Shown: positions 35,906 through 44,202 of the stretch, one piece after another
Layout: each line of letters starts with the position of its first letter
Numbering within the stretch: the stretch's first letter is position 1
Assembly: GCA_031538895.1 (NCBI GenBank)
Contig: JAVKLU010000003.1
Location: forward strand, 1 to 55,625
DNA from: JAVKLU01 sp031538895
GTDB taxonomy: Bacteria > Pseudomonadota > Gammaproteobacteria > Burkholderiales > Burkholderiaceae
Reading direction: 5' to 3'
Length of the DNA stretch: 55,625 nucleotides
Notes under the pieces: model-generated
Seen by the model: the letters and a program-made list of their open reading frames with translations, nothing else
What the model was told of the DNA's origin: nothing
Databases searched by the model: none
Made by a program: the position numbers and the translations under genes

Positions 35906-35961
35906 TCAAGGTTAAAAGTCAACATTCAACCAAAAATCAGCCCGAAATTGACACGCGACTG

Positions 35962-36876
35962 CTAAGAATGCTTTGAATCAGATTCAAACCAGCTGCGCGC
36001 CAATCGACACGTCCATTGTGGACGTTCTTGATGACATTGCGCGACAATTTTTTGTGCGATGGATTCGTCGGTACACACGGCAAAAAATGCCGCGCCAGAA
36101 CCACTCATCCGTGCTGGACTGACTTGTACTGAATTTTTTTCTGCCTGATGAAATTGTCCTAACCAGCGCGCAACCGCCTGTAATTCAGGATAGATCGCGC
36201 ACGCGACAGGCGCCAAATCGTTATGCCCAAAATCAAACGGACTCTTCACAACATCGCCCCAATCAACTACGGGTGTACTGCGAACTAATGCGGGCGCGCT
36301 AAAAATTTGCGCAGTCGGAACCATTACATTGGGAAAAATCACGACAAAAAAACGTGCTGCCAATGTGATCTCGCGCAGGTCTTCACCCACCCCTTGCGCG
36401 AAAGCATTGCGACGCATGACAAACACAGGAACATCCGCGCCAAGGCTTAAAGCCAAACGTGCCAGATCTGCGCGAGGGCGCTGTAGTTGTGCCAATTGAT
36501 TGATCGCCAACATCACCGCAGCCGCGTCAGATGAACCGCCACCTAAACCTGCACCAATCGGAATATTTTTTTGTAATTCAATAGCAATACCAAATTGCGG
36601 CCCGAGTACCGATTGATATTCACGCAACATCAATTGTGCCGCGCGAACACATAAATCATCGGTTTCATCAATTCCCGCATGTTGATAAGCGCGCACGATC
36701 GCGCCATCAAAACGTCGCGTCACGCGAATGTGATCGCACCAATCGATGAGTTGAAACAAAGTCTGAAGTTCGTGGTAACCGTCTGGGCGGCGCGCAGTGA
36801 CGTGTAAAAATAAATTGATTTTTGCCGGTGCCAGATAAGTCACTTCATCCATTCGGGCCATCACATCAGCTGACAT
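35962..36876 (-). CDS. ispE: 4-diphosphocytidyl-2-C-methyl-D-erythritol kinase
   Basis: A GHMP kinase of the MEP isoprenoid pathway, phosphorylating CDP-ME at the 2-position. The core begins LAPAKINLFLHVTARRPDGY, followed by the ATP-binding glycine-rich loop PIGAGLGGGSSDAAAVML and the C-terminal SPARMSGSGAAFFAV. The ATG at 36874-36876 overlaps the lolB stop (TAATG); starts 5-8 codons later are also possible. It is the third gene of the TPR-lolB-ispE operon, whose usual downstream neighbours (a glutamine tRNA and prs) are replaced here by MITE copy 1. Confidence 0.95.
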   Translation of the reverse strand: MSADVMARMDEVTYLAPAKINLFLHVTARRPDGYHELQTLFQLIDWCDHIRVTRRFDGAIVRAYQHAGIDETDDLCVRAAQLMLREYQSVLGPQFGIAIELQKNIPIGAGLGGGSSDAAAVMLAINQLAQLQRPRADLARLALSLGADVPVFVMRRNAFAQGVGEDLREITLAARFFVVIFPNVMVPTAQIFSAPALVRSTPVVDWGDVVKSPFDFGHNDLAPVACAIYPELQAVARWLGQFHQAEKNSVQVSPARMSGSGAAFFAVCTDESIAQKIVAQCHQERPQWTCRLARSWFESDSKHS

Positions 36877-37550
36877 TACCAATCTTGATACTCGTCAAGC
36901 ATCACCTTCAATTCGAGGTCTTTACGAATATCGTGAGTAATGGTCAATTGCGCGGGCATTGCACCCCAAGCCTTGTAATGTAAGTGCCAACCGCCTTGCG
37001 CGACGACATCAGTTGAATTTTGTGTCCAATCTCTGACACCCTCTTTCATTTCATTTTTAGGAACGACAAATACCGAACCCGTTTCAGTTTTTACCCGACC
37101 TATCAACCAATCATAAAAATCAGGAATCGGCACAGGTACTGGCAAAGGTTTGGCCAAATAGCGCGCCAACAATTCATCCAGTGTCGCGGCGCTAAGGCTT
37201 GGCTTTCCGACTTGTGACAAGTTTGTTTTTTGCGGCGTAATTTCCAGCAATAACAAAGTCACGCCAAAGGGGCCTGTGAATTGCAAACGCGAATCTGGTT
37301 CCGATGGACGATTAAGCGTAAAAGCTGCGGCTTGATTATGTAATTTACCGTTCTCTTGATAGCGCGCAACTAAACGTCCACTGATGTCATGCGGCACAAA
37401 GTTAAGCGACTTGCTTACGCTGTTTTCACTGACCAGCTTGGGTGAGCTTGTCGTACAAGCACCAGCGATCAAAATCGCTATGGCCGTAACACTGACAAAT
37501 TCTAGGCGCGTCCAAACTGTGTCGTTTAGACGCACTGATAACACGCTCAT
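36876..37550 (-). CDS. lolB: Outer membrane lipoprotein LolB
   Basis: The receptor that inserts lipoproteins arriving with LolA into the outer membrane. 224 residues with a lipoprotein signal peptide ending in LIAGAC (Cys32). The mature part fits LolB: DISGRLVARYQENGKLHNQ, LQFTGPFGVTLLLLEITPQ, LARYLAKPLPVPVPIPDFYDWL. Divergent at sequence level, but the position between the TPR gene and ispE is the conserved betaproteobacterial order. Start and stop overlap both neighbours (ATGA with the TPR gene, TAATG with ispE), indicating coupled translation. Confidence 0.88.
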   Translation of the reverse strand: MSVLSVRLNDTVWTRLEFVSVTAIAILIAGACTTSSPKLVSENSVSKSLNFVPHDISGRLVARYQENGKLHNQAAAFTLNRPSEPDSRLQFTGPFGVTLLLLEITPQKTNLSQVGKPSLSAATLDELLARYLAKPLPVPVPIPDFYDWLIGRVKTETGSVFVVPKNEMKEGVRDWTQNSTDVVAQGGWHLHYKAWGAMPAQLTITHDIRKDLELKVMLDEYQDW

Positions 37551-39325
37551 AACCGAAGACCAAGACGCTTCATTAGCGCATTTAAAGATTGATTCTTAGG
37601 TGTTTCAGTTTTGATTTTTCGCAGAATCTCCACGGCATCATCACGCAAATCTTTAGCCCACAAGACTTCAGCTAAATGTAATGCGATATCAGTATCGGCG
37701 CTTATGCTGTATGCGTTTTGTAAAATCATTTCAGCATCATTTAAATTACCTTGACGAAACTTTAACCAACCCCAACTGTCCATCACAAAAGGATTTTTGG
37801 GCGTCAGTTCCAAGGCTTTTTTAAGCAGTTCTTCCGCTTCTGTCATCTTAATATTGCGTTCCGCAAAGGCGTAGCCCAAGGCGTTATAACCACGATATTC
37901 TTGCGGTGCGATCTCGATGAGTTTGCGTAATTTTTTTTCCATTAAGGGCAATTGCTTATCAAGTTCAGCCATCAATGCGTATTCATACAAAAAATCTGCG
38001 TCATCGCCAAATTTCGTTTCATTGTTTTTAAGCAAGGTCAGCGCAGCCAGTTTGTTCTTGCTCTCACGCAAAAATTGCACTTCGGCAATCAATCGTTGCA
38101 GCTCTTGTTCGTCATCGGCTACTGGAATCTGGGCAATCAAAGTACGCCCTTCGACCGCACGATTAAGCTTCATCAAATAATAAGCCCGCCGTGAAATTTG
38201 TGGCAAACGACTGATTTCATTCGCGGACTGACCCACGGCGTCTAAGGCCGCACTATAGTTATTTTGTCGCGCGTACATTTCGGAGAGAATCCCGCGCGCT
38301 TGCAGCTCATAAACTTCTTCAGCTGCCGTCTTTTCCACCGCTAAAAAGTCCTTTAAGTATTTTTCTGCTTGTTGCGGCTGTTTCGCTTCCATAGCCGACA
38401 AACCCAAGGCATATAAATAACGTCCGGTGTTGGGGTTGCGTTCTAACAAAATTTGATACTGCTTTTGCGCGCCCGCAAAATCACGCGCATCCATTAATTT
38501 TTGTGCGTATAACACGCGAACTTTATCGTTGCCAGGATCGCTTAACAAAAACTCATTAAACGCCGACAATACTGATTCAAGCTCATCGCTTAAGCGTCCA
38601 TACAACAACAACGCCGTTTCGTTATCGGGGTTAAGCTCTAACGCACGCTGCGCCTCGGCTTTTGCGATTGCCGGTTCGTTTGCCTGAATCGCGGCATTCG
38701 CCAAAATAATATGCACATCGACATACGATTGATAACGGCTTAAAGATTCTTGCAAAAAACGTAATGCGCTTTTTTTATCCGTGACCGTCATCATTTCTTC
38801 AAATATCGGCGCAATCGGCGCGTCATCAAAGCGCATCAAGCGTAAGCGACGTGTGAATAAAGGTTTTGCATCAGCAAAACGCCCTTGCTGCAAATACAAG
38901 CGCATCACTACCAATTCAGCATCGCTACGATAGGGTTCAAGTAGTGGTGATTGCTTTAACCATAACTCTGCCGCCGTTAAGGCTGCCGTCATTTGATTAG
39001 CTGACAACGCAATTTCGCTGGCGCGTTTAGCCAAGCGTGGATCACGATCCCTCAATGCCAGGGTCAAATAAGTGCTATAGGCAGGTTGCCAATTACCCGT
39101 TTTGAATTGAAATTCGGCTGCCAAAATTTGATTCAGCATCAGACCCGTCAAATCAATTTTGGGCAACAGCGTTTCGTATTCAGTGGGGTTATAAACGTCC
39201 GATTTAGCGGCATCTGCGGAGTCATCATTGGTTTTCGCCATCGATGAGAGACTCATCCCCATCAAGACGCCGACACCCAATACCCTCAAAATTCGTCTTG
39301 CCATCACATAAAAAAACGGTTTCAT
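37547..39325 (-). CDS. Tetratricopeptide repeat protein (envelope-associated)
   Basis: 592 residues from the ATG at 39325, with an N-terminal signal-like segment (MKPFFYVMARRILRVLGVGV, SSMAK). The remainder is a series of TPR-type helix pairs, for example AKAEAQRALELNPDNETALL, AQKQYQILLERNPNTGRYLY, GYNALGYAFAERNIKMTEAE and AEELLKKALELTPKNPFVMD. This kind of protein regularly precedes lolB in betaproteobacteria and probably acts as a periplasmic or membrane scaffold. MITE copy 2 ends 28 bp upstream of the start codon, so the element forms most of the gene's immediate upstream region. Confidence 0.85.
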   Translation of the reverse strand: MKPFFYVMARRILRVLGVGVLMGMSLSSMAKTNDDSADAAKSDVYNPTEYETLLPKIDLTGLMLNQILAAEFQFKTGNWQPAYSTYLTLALRDRDPRLAKRASEIALSANQMTAALTAAELWLKQSPLLEPYRSDAELVVMRLYLQQGRFADAKPLFTRRLRLMRFDDAPIAPIFEEMMTVTDKKSALRFLQESLSRYQSYVDVHIILANAAIQANEPAIAKAEAQRALELNPDNETALLLYGRLSDELESVLSAFNEFLLSDPGNDKVRVLYAQKLMDARDFAGAQKQYQILLERNPNTGRYLYALGLSAMEAKQPQQAEKYLKDFLAVEKTAAEEVYELQARGILSEMYARQNNYSAALDAVGQSANEISRLPQISRRAYYLMKLNRAVEGRTLIAQIPVADDEQELQRLIAEVQFLRESKNKLAALTLLKNNETKFGDDADFLYEYALMAELDKQLPLMEKKLRKLIEIAPQEYRGYNALGYAFAERNIKMTEAEELLKKALELTPKNPFVMDSWGWLKFRQGNLNDAEMILQNAYSISADTDIALHLAEVLWAKDLRDDAVEILRKIKTETPKNQSLNALMKRLGLRL

Positions 39326-39353
39326 ATACGTCTCAATTTTTATCACCACATAA

Positions 39354-39496
39354 GGGCACTTCTATAAATACAAAATGTGCGGATGAAGTGCGAGGCGCAC
39401 AGCACACAGAAACCGGAGCGTACATACAGTACGTGAGGATTTCGCGTACTGCGCAACAAAGCAATTCGCCGCAAAAATGAATTGATAGAAGTGCCC
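39354..39496 (+). mobile_element. 143-bp MITE-like element, copy 2
   Basis: A full copy in plus orientation with perfect 12-bp terminal inverted repeats, flanked on both sides by ATAA (39350-39353 and 39497-39500), a clean 4-bp target duplication. It lies between the rfaE1 stop and the TPR-lolB-ispE operon start. Only four differences separate it from copy 1 and four from copy 3. Confidence 0.95.
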
Positions 39497-39542
39497 ATAA
39501 ACAAATCACACTATCTGTGATAGCCGATTGTGCCAGTCACAC

Positions 39543-40502
39543 TTAAGGCCAAAGTTCTTGCGCGCTCACGACCGAAGTACCAAATTTACTGACTGAAATT
39601 CCGGCGGCGCGATTGGCCAACAACACACCATCGGCATAACTAAAACCCGCCGCCAACATCAAGGCCAAAGTCGCAATCGCGGTATCACCGGCGCCCGAAA
39701 CATCAAACACTTCGCGCGCCACTGTGGGAATATGCGAAACTTGGGTGTCTGAAAATAAGGACATTCCCTCTTCCGAACGCGTGAGCAACAAATAGTCCAA
39801 CTGCAAGTTGGAACGTAAATTTTGGGCCCGTTCAACCAATTGCGCTTCGCTGCTCCAGTGGCCAATCACGGCGCGTAACTCGGTTTTGTTAGGCGTTAAT
39901 AAAGACGCGCCGCGATAACGCTGATAATCGTCGCCCTTAGGATCAACCAAAACAATTTTTCCTGCCGATCGTGCCTGCGCGATGAGATTTTGTACATGCG
40001 CCAAACTGCCTTTGCCGTAATCAGAAAATACCACCACCTCATAATCTGGCAGTGTAGCAACAAAGCGCGCTTCCATCGCATCAAGGTGATCGATTTTTGG
40101 CGTATCTTCAAAATCGATGCGCAAGAGTTGTTGATGCTGTCCAATCACGCGCAATTTTAAAATTGTGCGTAAATTGGGATCGTGATAAATCAGACTATCA
40201 ACCTGATCTTGGTTGAGTAAGTCTTCTAATTTTTGCCCCGCTTCATCACCACCGACGATACCGATCAAGCCCGCGCGTCCACCCAAGGCCGTGATATTGC
40301 GTGCGACGTTGGCCGCGCCGCCCAAACGATGCTCTTCTTTTTTTACCAAGGCAATCGGTACCGGTGCTTCGGGTGAAATTCGATTAACCTCACCAAACCA
40401 ATAGCGGTCAAGCATCACATCGCCCATTACTAACACGCGTGTTTGCGCAAGCCCAGATGGACGGATGCGTAGACGCGGATCAAGATTGTCGTGTTCACTC
40501 AT
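39543..40502 (-). CDS. rfaE1: D-glycero-beta-D-manno-heptose-7-phosphate kinase
   Basis: A PfkB-type sugar kinase making heptose-1,7-bisphosphate for LPS inner core synthesis. 319 residues from the ATG at 40500-40502: VLVMGDVMLDRYWFGEVNRI, SPEAPVPIALVKKEEHRLGG, GGAANVARNITALGG and the catalytic VSGAGDTAIATLALML. The cytidylyltransferase (HldE C-terminal) domain is missing, which fits the split form usual in Burkholderiales. The start overlaps the lapB stop (ATGA). The longer reading frame into lapB is not used. Confidence 0.93.
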   Translation of the reverse strand: MSEHDNLDPRLRIRPSGLAQTRVLVMGDVMLDRYWFGEVNRISPEAPVPIALVKKEEHRLGGAANVARNITALGGRAGLIGIVGGDEAGQKLEDLLNQDQVDSLIYHDPNLRTILKLRVIGQHQQLLRIDFEDTPKIDHLDAMEARFVATLPDYEVVVFSDYGKGSLAHVQNLIAQARSAGKIVLVDPKGDDYQRYRGASLLTPNKTELRAVIGHWSSEAQLVERAQNLRSNLQLDYLLLTRSEEGMSLFSDTQVSHIPTVAREVFDVSGAGDTAIATLALMLAAGFSYADGVLLANRAAGISVSKFGTSVVSAQELWP

Positions 40503-41689
40503 TGCAAAATTAATAACTCTTCGGTGCGATAGGGTTGGGTGGTATCCCAATTTTGACAGCCTGGACATTGCCAATAAAACTGCCGCGCTTTAAATCCACA
40601 ATGCGTACATTTATAGCGTGACAGGGTTTGAATAAAGTTTTGAATTTGTTGACGATACAGTTGCAAATCATCACGCACCGTTGCGGTATACGTCGCGGCA
40701 GCGGAATGTGATAAATGCAATTGCAAGAGTTGATCGACACCCAATAAACTGGGCGTCCCCATCAAGATGGTACGCATCCAGGTCAGGTTCTCGGTCAGAT
40801 CGCCATGTTTTTGTTTTTCAGCAAATAGCACTAACAAGACATCAACTGAAAAATGTTCTTGTAAATAACTTTGTAATAGGTTTACACCTTCGGATGCGCG
40901 CCCAATTTCGCGATACGCGCTCATCAAACGTGCCGCCACCAAACCCAAGTAAGCTAAATTTTGTTGTTCAATTTGCGACCACTCGTCAATCGCTTGTTGC
41001 GGTTGTTTTAACAATTGCCAACAATCGCCCAACATCATGCTGGCACGGACAGAGCCACGATTGATCGCACGCGCTTGCTGTAAGCTTTGCACGGCTTCAT
41101 GCACGCGGTTTTGTACCAGTTCGTCTTGCGCCAATTCACAATAAAAATGGGCGATTTTTTGTTGTTGATTAGCAACGCCCATGTGCTCTAATTGTTCGGC
41201 GATTTGAATCGCGCCGGTCCAGTCTTTTTGACGTTGGTAAATTTCGATCAAGGCCAAACGCGCTTCACGGGAAAAATCGTTGGCAGGCAAGCGCACAAAA
41301 CATTCTTCGGCGCGATCAAGCAAACCGGCTTTCATAAAATCTTGACCCAATTCGTATTGCGCTTGCGCACTTTGCACCAGCGATAAATCCGAACGTTTTA
41401 ATAAATTTTGATGCAGCGCGATCGCCTGCGCCGTGTCACCACGTCGTCTCAATAAATGCGCCAAGGCAAAATGCATATCAACTGATTCAGGTTCGTTGCG
41501 CAAGACTTCGACCAGACTGTCGATGGCCTTATCGGGAGTACCTTGAATTAGCTGTAAAACGCCGCGCGCATAACTGGCCGGCAGTTGACGGGTTTCTTTA
41601 ATTAAATAGTGGATATCAATCCGCGCAGCCAACCAACCCAAAGTGAATAGGATGGGAACGGCCAATAACCACCAAAGCGCAAAATCCAT
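40499..41689 (-). CDS. lapB: Lipopolysaccharide assembly protein LapB
   Basis: A membrane-anchored TPR protein that couples LPS synthesis to LpxC degradation. 396 residues from the ATG at 41687-41689. One N-terminal membrane segment (FALWWLLAVPILFTLGWLAA) is followed by ARIDIHYLIKETRQLPASYA, about nine TPR helices (GDTAQAIALHQNLLKRSDLS) and the C-terminal rubredoxin-like zinc site CTHCGFKARQFYWQCPGCQNW. rfaE1 overlaps downstream. Commonly lapA precedes lapB; here an accessory island begins about 160 bp upstream. A possible -10 (TATAAT on the minus strand) lies at 41823-41828. Confidence 0.93.
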   Translation of the reverse strand: MDFALWWLLAVPILFTLGWLAARIDIHYLIKETRQLPASYARGVLQLIQGTPDKAIDSLVEVLRNEPESVDMHFALAHLLRRRGDTAQAIALHQNLLKRSDLSLVQSAQAQYELGQDFMKAGLLDRAEECFVRLPANDFSREARLALIEIYQRQKDWTGAIQIAEQLEHMGVANQQQKIAHFYCELAQDELVQNRVHEAVQSLQQARAINRGSVRASMMLGDCWQLLKQPQQAIDEWSQIEQQNLAYLGLVAARLMSAYREIGRASEGVNLLQSYLQEHFSVDVLLVLFAEKQKHGDLTENLTWMRTILMGTPSLLGVDQLLQLHLSHSAAATYTATVRDDLQLYRQQIQNFIQTLSRYKCTHCGFKARQFYWQCPGCQNWDTTQPYRTEELLILQ

Positions 41690-41852
41690 AATGAACAACT
41701 CTCCAATGCGGTCCGAGAGCGCACGACTCCCAGACATATTTTTTAATCCAACGCGCAGGAAATAACACCCCGCATGAATGCCATTTTGCCTGTATTTTTA
41801 ACTGACTAAGCTAGTGCGCTTGATTATAAGCGTCGATACTGGCAAGGCCCTA

Positions 41853-42179
41853 TTATTCGGCGAAAAGGTGCTTGATGCCGTTATTCAGGTCGTCCGTGCA
41901 ATGAAGCCAGCGGGGCAAGCAATTTTCAAACCGCTGTAGGGCGGGGTGTTGGGGGGCTGTCGATAAAAGTTCCAGCATGTCGGGCATTCCTTGAAAATCC
42001 CGTGGCTGGAAAAAACTTGATGGCTGGGGTCTTGTGTCGTACTTTTGGAACTGTCCTACCAAAAGTCGTTTTAGGCTCCAGCCCCTCCGCAAGATTTCCA
42101 GCCTTCGGGGGGATTGGTTTTTTTCAAGGTAGGCGGCTTGCCTTTTGCCGTCAAATTTTTTACCTACTCCAGCGGACAA
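41853..42179 (-). CDS. Small hypothetical ORF at end of restriction island
   Basis: A 108-codon reading frame from a TTG, overlapping the preceding gene by 16 bp, with no clear Shine-Dalgarno. The product is basic at the start (RQAAYLEKNQSPRRLEILRR) and ends GIKHLFAE. I recognise no family. It may be a real translationally coupled gene, a remnant, or a chance ORF; an overlapping plus-strand frame of similar length argues for caution. Confidence 0.28.
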   Translation of the reverse strand: MSAGVGKKFDGKRQAAYLEKNQSPRRLEILRRGWSLKRLLVGQFQKYDTRPQPSSFFQPRDFQGMPDMLELLSTAPQHPALQRFENCLPRWLHCTDDLNNGIKHLFAE

Positions 42180-42838
42180 AGCTCGTCGAGGAATTTATCA
42201 GAGGCAAACGGCTCAAGAAACGGAAATTGCATGCGGCATATCAATTTCAGTTTTTCATATATCTGTTGATCAGGGGTCGTATGTGTAGCCATACACAAAT
42301 AATATTTTTCCCCATTGTGCTCCGCAAAAATCAACCATTCTCCAGTAGAACGATTTTCGTTGGCGCGCAGCTCAAAAAGTTCCACGGTGGTTCGATGGGA
42401 CAATTCTTTGATCATGTCCTCGGTCGCTATTTCCGATTTTTCTGGATCAAATATTTCTTTGATAATTTTCTCCCCTCTCCTCCCACGTTTAAATTCTTCA
42501 TAAATATTTCGAGCAAGAAAATGAGCGCTGAAATAATGCTGATGCCATAACGGATAAAGAGGCGGGCGCATAAACTGGGTTGCTTTTTTCATATGACTGC
42601 CTCTACCCATCCCCGATTCCAAATGACGTATTTGATCCAAAATTGAAAACGGGCTGATACCGTTCACGTCGAGGTTGATAGACATATCAGCCAAAAGCAT
42701 CCAACAAATTCGCTCGCGCACTTCTGGAGCAATGAAATAGTATTCCGCGATTGAATTGGCTTTATCCCAATCCATTACCAGAACTTGATCTCCAAACTGC
42801 GTATGAACATTGAGGCGAAGTTCTCTAAGTTTTGGCAT
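42164..42838 (-). CDS. Uncharacterised protein downstream of type III res
   Basis: 224 residues, family not recognised. No signal peptide or membrane segment, so it is cytoplasmic. The N-terminal half has RLNVHTQFGDQVLVMDWDKA and a conserved-looking helical part (ERICWMLLADMSINLDVNG). The middle is charged (NIYEEFKRGRRGEKIIKEIF), and the C-terminal 75 residues form a compact-looking unit (STGEWLIFAEHNGEKYYLC, LICRMQFPFLEPF). It has a good ribosome-binding site (AGGA 8 nt before the ATG) and begins 32 bp after the res stop on the same strand, so it probably belongs to the restriction operon. Confidence 0.6.
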   Translation of the reverse strand: MPKLRELRLNVHTQFGDQVLVMDWDKANSIAEYYFIAPEVRERICWMLLADMSINLDVNGISPFSILDQIRHLESGMGRGSHMKKATQFMRPPLYPLWHQHYFSAHFLARNIYEEFKRGRRGEKIIKEIFDPEKSEIATEDMIKELSHRTTVELFELRANENRSTGEWLIFAEHNGEKYYLCMATHTTPDQQIYEKLKLICRMQFPFLEPFASDKFLDELCPLE

Positions 42839-42870
42839 TGCGTTTTCCTGTTCGACCCTTGCGATCTCGT

Positions 42871-44202
42871 CTAACTCTCTTGCGCCTGATTCGCTTGTAT
42901 CGGCTCGATCAAATCTTCGGCTTTAAGAACCAACTTGTATTTCACGCCGCTATCTAGAGCCTCAAAAAACTGTGATCCCAAACGGATTTTCAATTTTTCT
43001 GCGCCGCGCAGTTTGTCGGGATCGCGTGTACTCTTGGTTTCCGCTACAAAATACAGCTTGTTATCTTGTTCCAAAACGACCGCCCAATCGGGCGTGTAGT
43101 TACCTATAGGGGTAGGAATTTTGAAGCCACGTGGAATTTTGAAAAAGAATTTGACCGCTTCGCTTTCTTCACAGTCGCGGGCAAAAATATCCTCTGTGCT
43201 GCTGTCTGTTCGGTAATAGTTGAACGGTGTTTTATCTTCGTAACCCACGCGCACATCCAATACTTGGTCGGCAAGCACCTCACCCAACTCATCGGTGAAA
43301 AGTTGTTGTGTGTACGCCAAACCCCACGCTGCTCCACGCTCGTATTTCACGCCACCCCCATACAGAATTTCGTTTCTGGCGCGTTCAAACGCAGCCACCA
43401 TGTGCTCTAAAAATCTCTGTGGATTGAGCATCAATTCATCCGCACGGCCACATTCTCTGAGCACCGACACGATGGAGGCACGCGACAATTTGATGCGGCT
43501 TTGAATGAACCCAAAAACATCAGGGATGGCGCTCGGGGTCAGTTCGGCAGACTTCACCGCACTGCCTTTGCTCGTGGCTTTAACACCTTCGGCATCAATT
43601 TCAATGCCTGCTGTGTTTGATTTGAGCTGTAAGCGCGTAATGATGGGGTAGTGATTGGTGTCTTTCAAAAAAGCCACCGCTTTACCAACCAACACGGCCT
43701 CGTCATAGTGAACCGCATAGCGCGTATGAAAACTCACCTTGTCCCACAACTCAAAAAGCAATGGGTAGTTCTCTCGCGTCAACTCATGTTTGGTGTATTT
43801 CACCACTATTTTTTCGCGGTTCGCATCGCCAATGCGGCCCGTGAATGGCACACCCGTTTCTTCTTCAATTTCAGTTTGAAGTGCTTTGGTAAAAACCTCA
43901 TAACTTTCGTTCGCAATAACGGTGAGCAAGTTGATTTTTTTGTCCGTGATGCGTTCACCCGTCTTACTGTTCACGGGCAGACGCAGCCCACGGCCTACCT
44001 CTTGGCGCTTCTTCACATCGCTTGCGCTCTCGTTCAATGTGCAGATTTGAAACACATTGGGGTTGTCCCAACCTTCACGCAAGGCACTGTGTGAAAAGAT
44101 GAACTGAACAGGGTTATCCAAGTTCAACAACTCTTCCTTGTTTTTCATGATGAGGTTGTAGGTATCCTCATCATCTTTGGTTGTGCCCTTGGTATCCTTC
44201 AA
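42871..44202 (-). CDS. res: Type III restriction enzyme Res, C-terminal part (frameshifted)
   Basis: 443 codons in the -1 frame relative to the N-terminal part; the nominal TTG at 44202 overlaps that part's TGA stop. It continues the type III Res sequence without loss: DDEDTYNLIMKNKEELL, helicase motif V region FIFSHSALREGWDNPNVF, motif VI KRQEVGRGLRLPVN, and the C-terminal nuclease with the PD...EXK pattern YTPDWAVVLEQDNKLYFVAE followed by TK. Alone it lacks Walker A and B and cannot be a working translocase. Expression would need reinitiation, -1 frameshifting at the A_AAA_AAG heptamer at 44208-44214, or the frameshift may be an inactivating mutation or sequence error. Confidence 0.85.
   Translation of the reverse strand: MKDTKGTTKDDEDTYNLIMKNKEELLNLDNPVQFIFSHSALREGWDNPNVFQICTLNESASDVKKRQEVGRGLRLPVNSKTGERITDKKINLLTVIANESYEVFTKALQTEIEEETGVPFTGRIGDANREKIVVKYTKHELTRENYPLLFELWDKVSFHTRYAVHYDEAVLVGKAVAFLKDTNHYPIITRLQLKSNTAGIEIDAEGVKATSKGSAVKSAELTPSAIPDVFGFIQSRIKLSRASIVSVLRECGRADELMLNPQRFLEHMVAAFERARNEILYGGGVKYERGAAWGLAYTQQLFTDELGEVLADQVLDVRVGYEDKTPFNYYRTDSSTEDIFARDCEESEAVKFFFKIPRGFKIPTPIGNYTPDWAVVLEQDNKLYFVAETKSTRDPDKLRGAEKLKIRLGSQFFEALDSGVKYKLVLKAEDLIEPIQANQAQES

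Noticed and set aside
39244..39480. Short ORF ending inside MITE copy 2, with a near-identical tail in the ORF at copy 4 (55376-55615)
   Set aside because: The shared peptide is only the translation of the repeated DNA element. Upstream parts differ and there is no start signal, so a conserved protein is not implied.
35763..39496. Composite transposon formed by MITE copies 1 and 2 carrying ispE-lolB-TPR
   Set aside because: Each copy has its own matching flanking duplication (TCAA and ATAA). A composite insertion would show one shared duplication at the outer ends.
42002..42550. 182-codon plus-strand ORF overlapping the two hypothetical genes after res
   Set aside because: No ribosome-binding site or domain features, and it is antisense to the better-supported 224-residue gene. 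It does lower confidence in the small ORF at 41853-42179.
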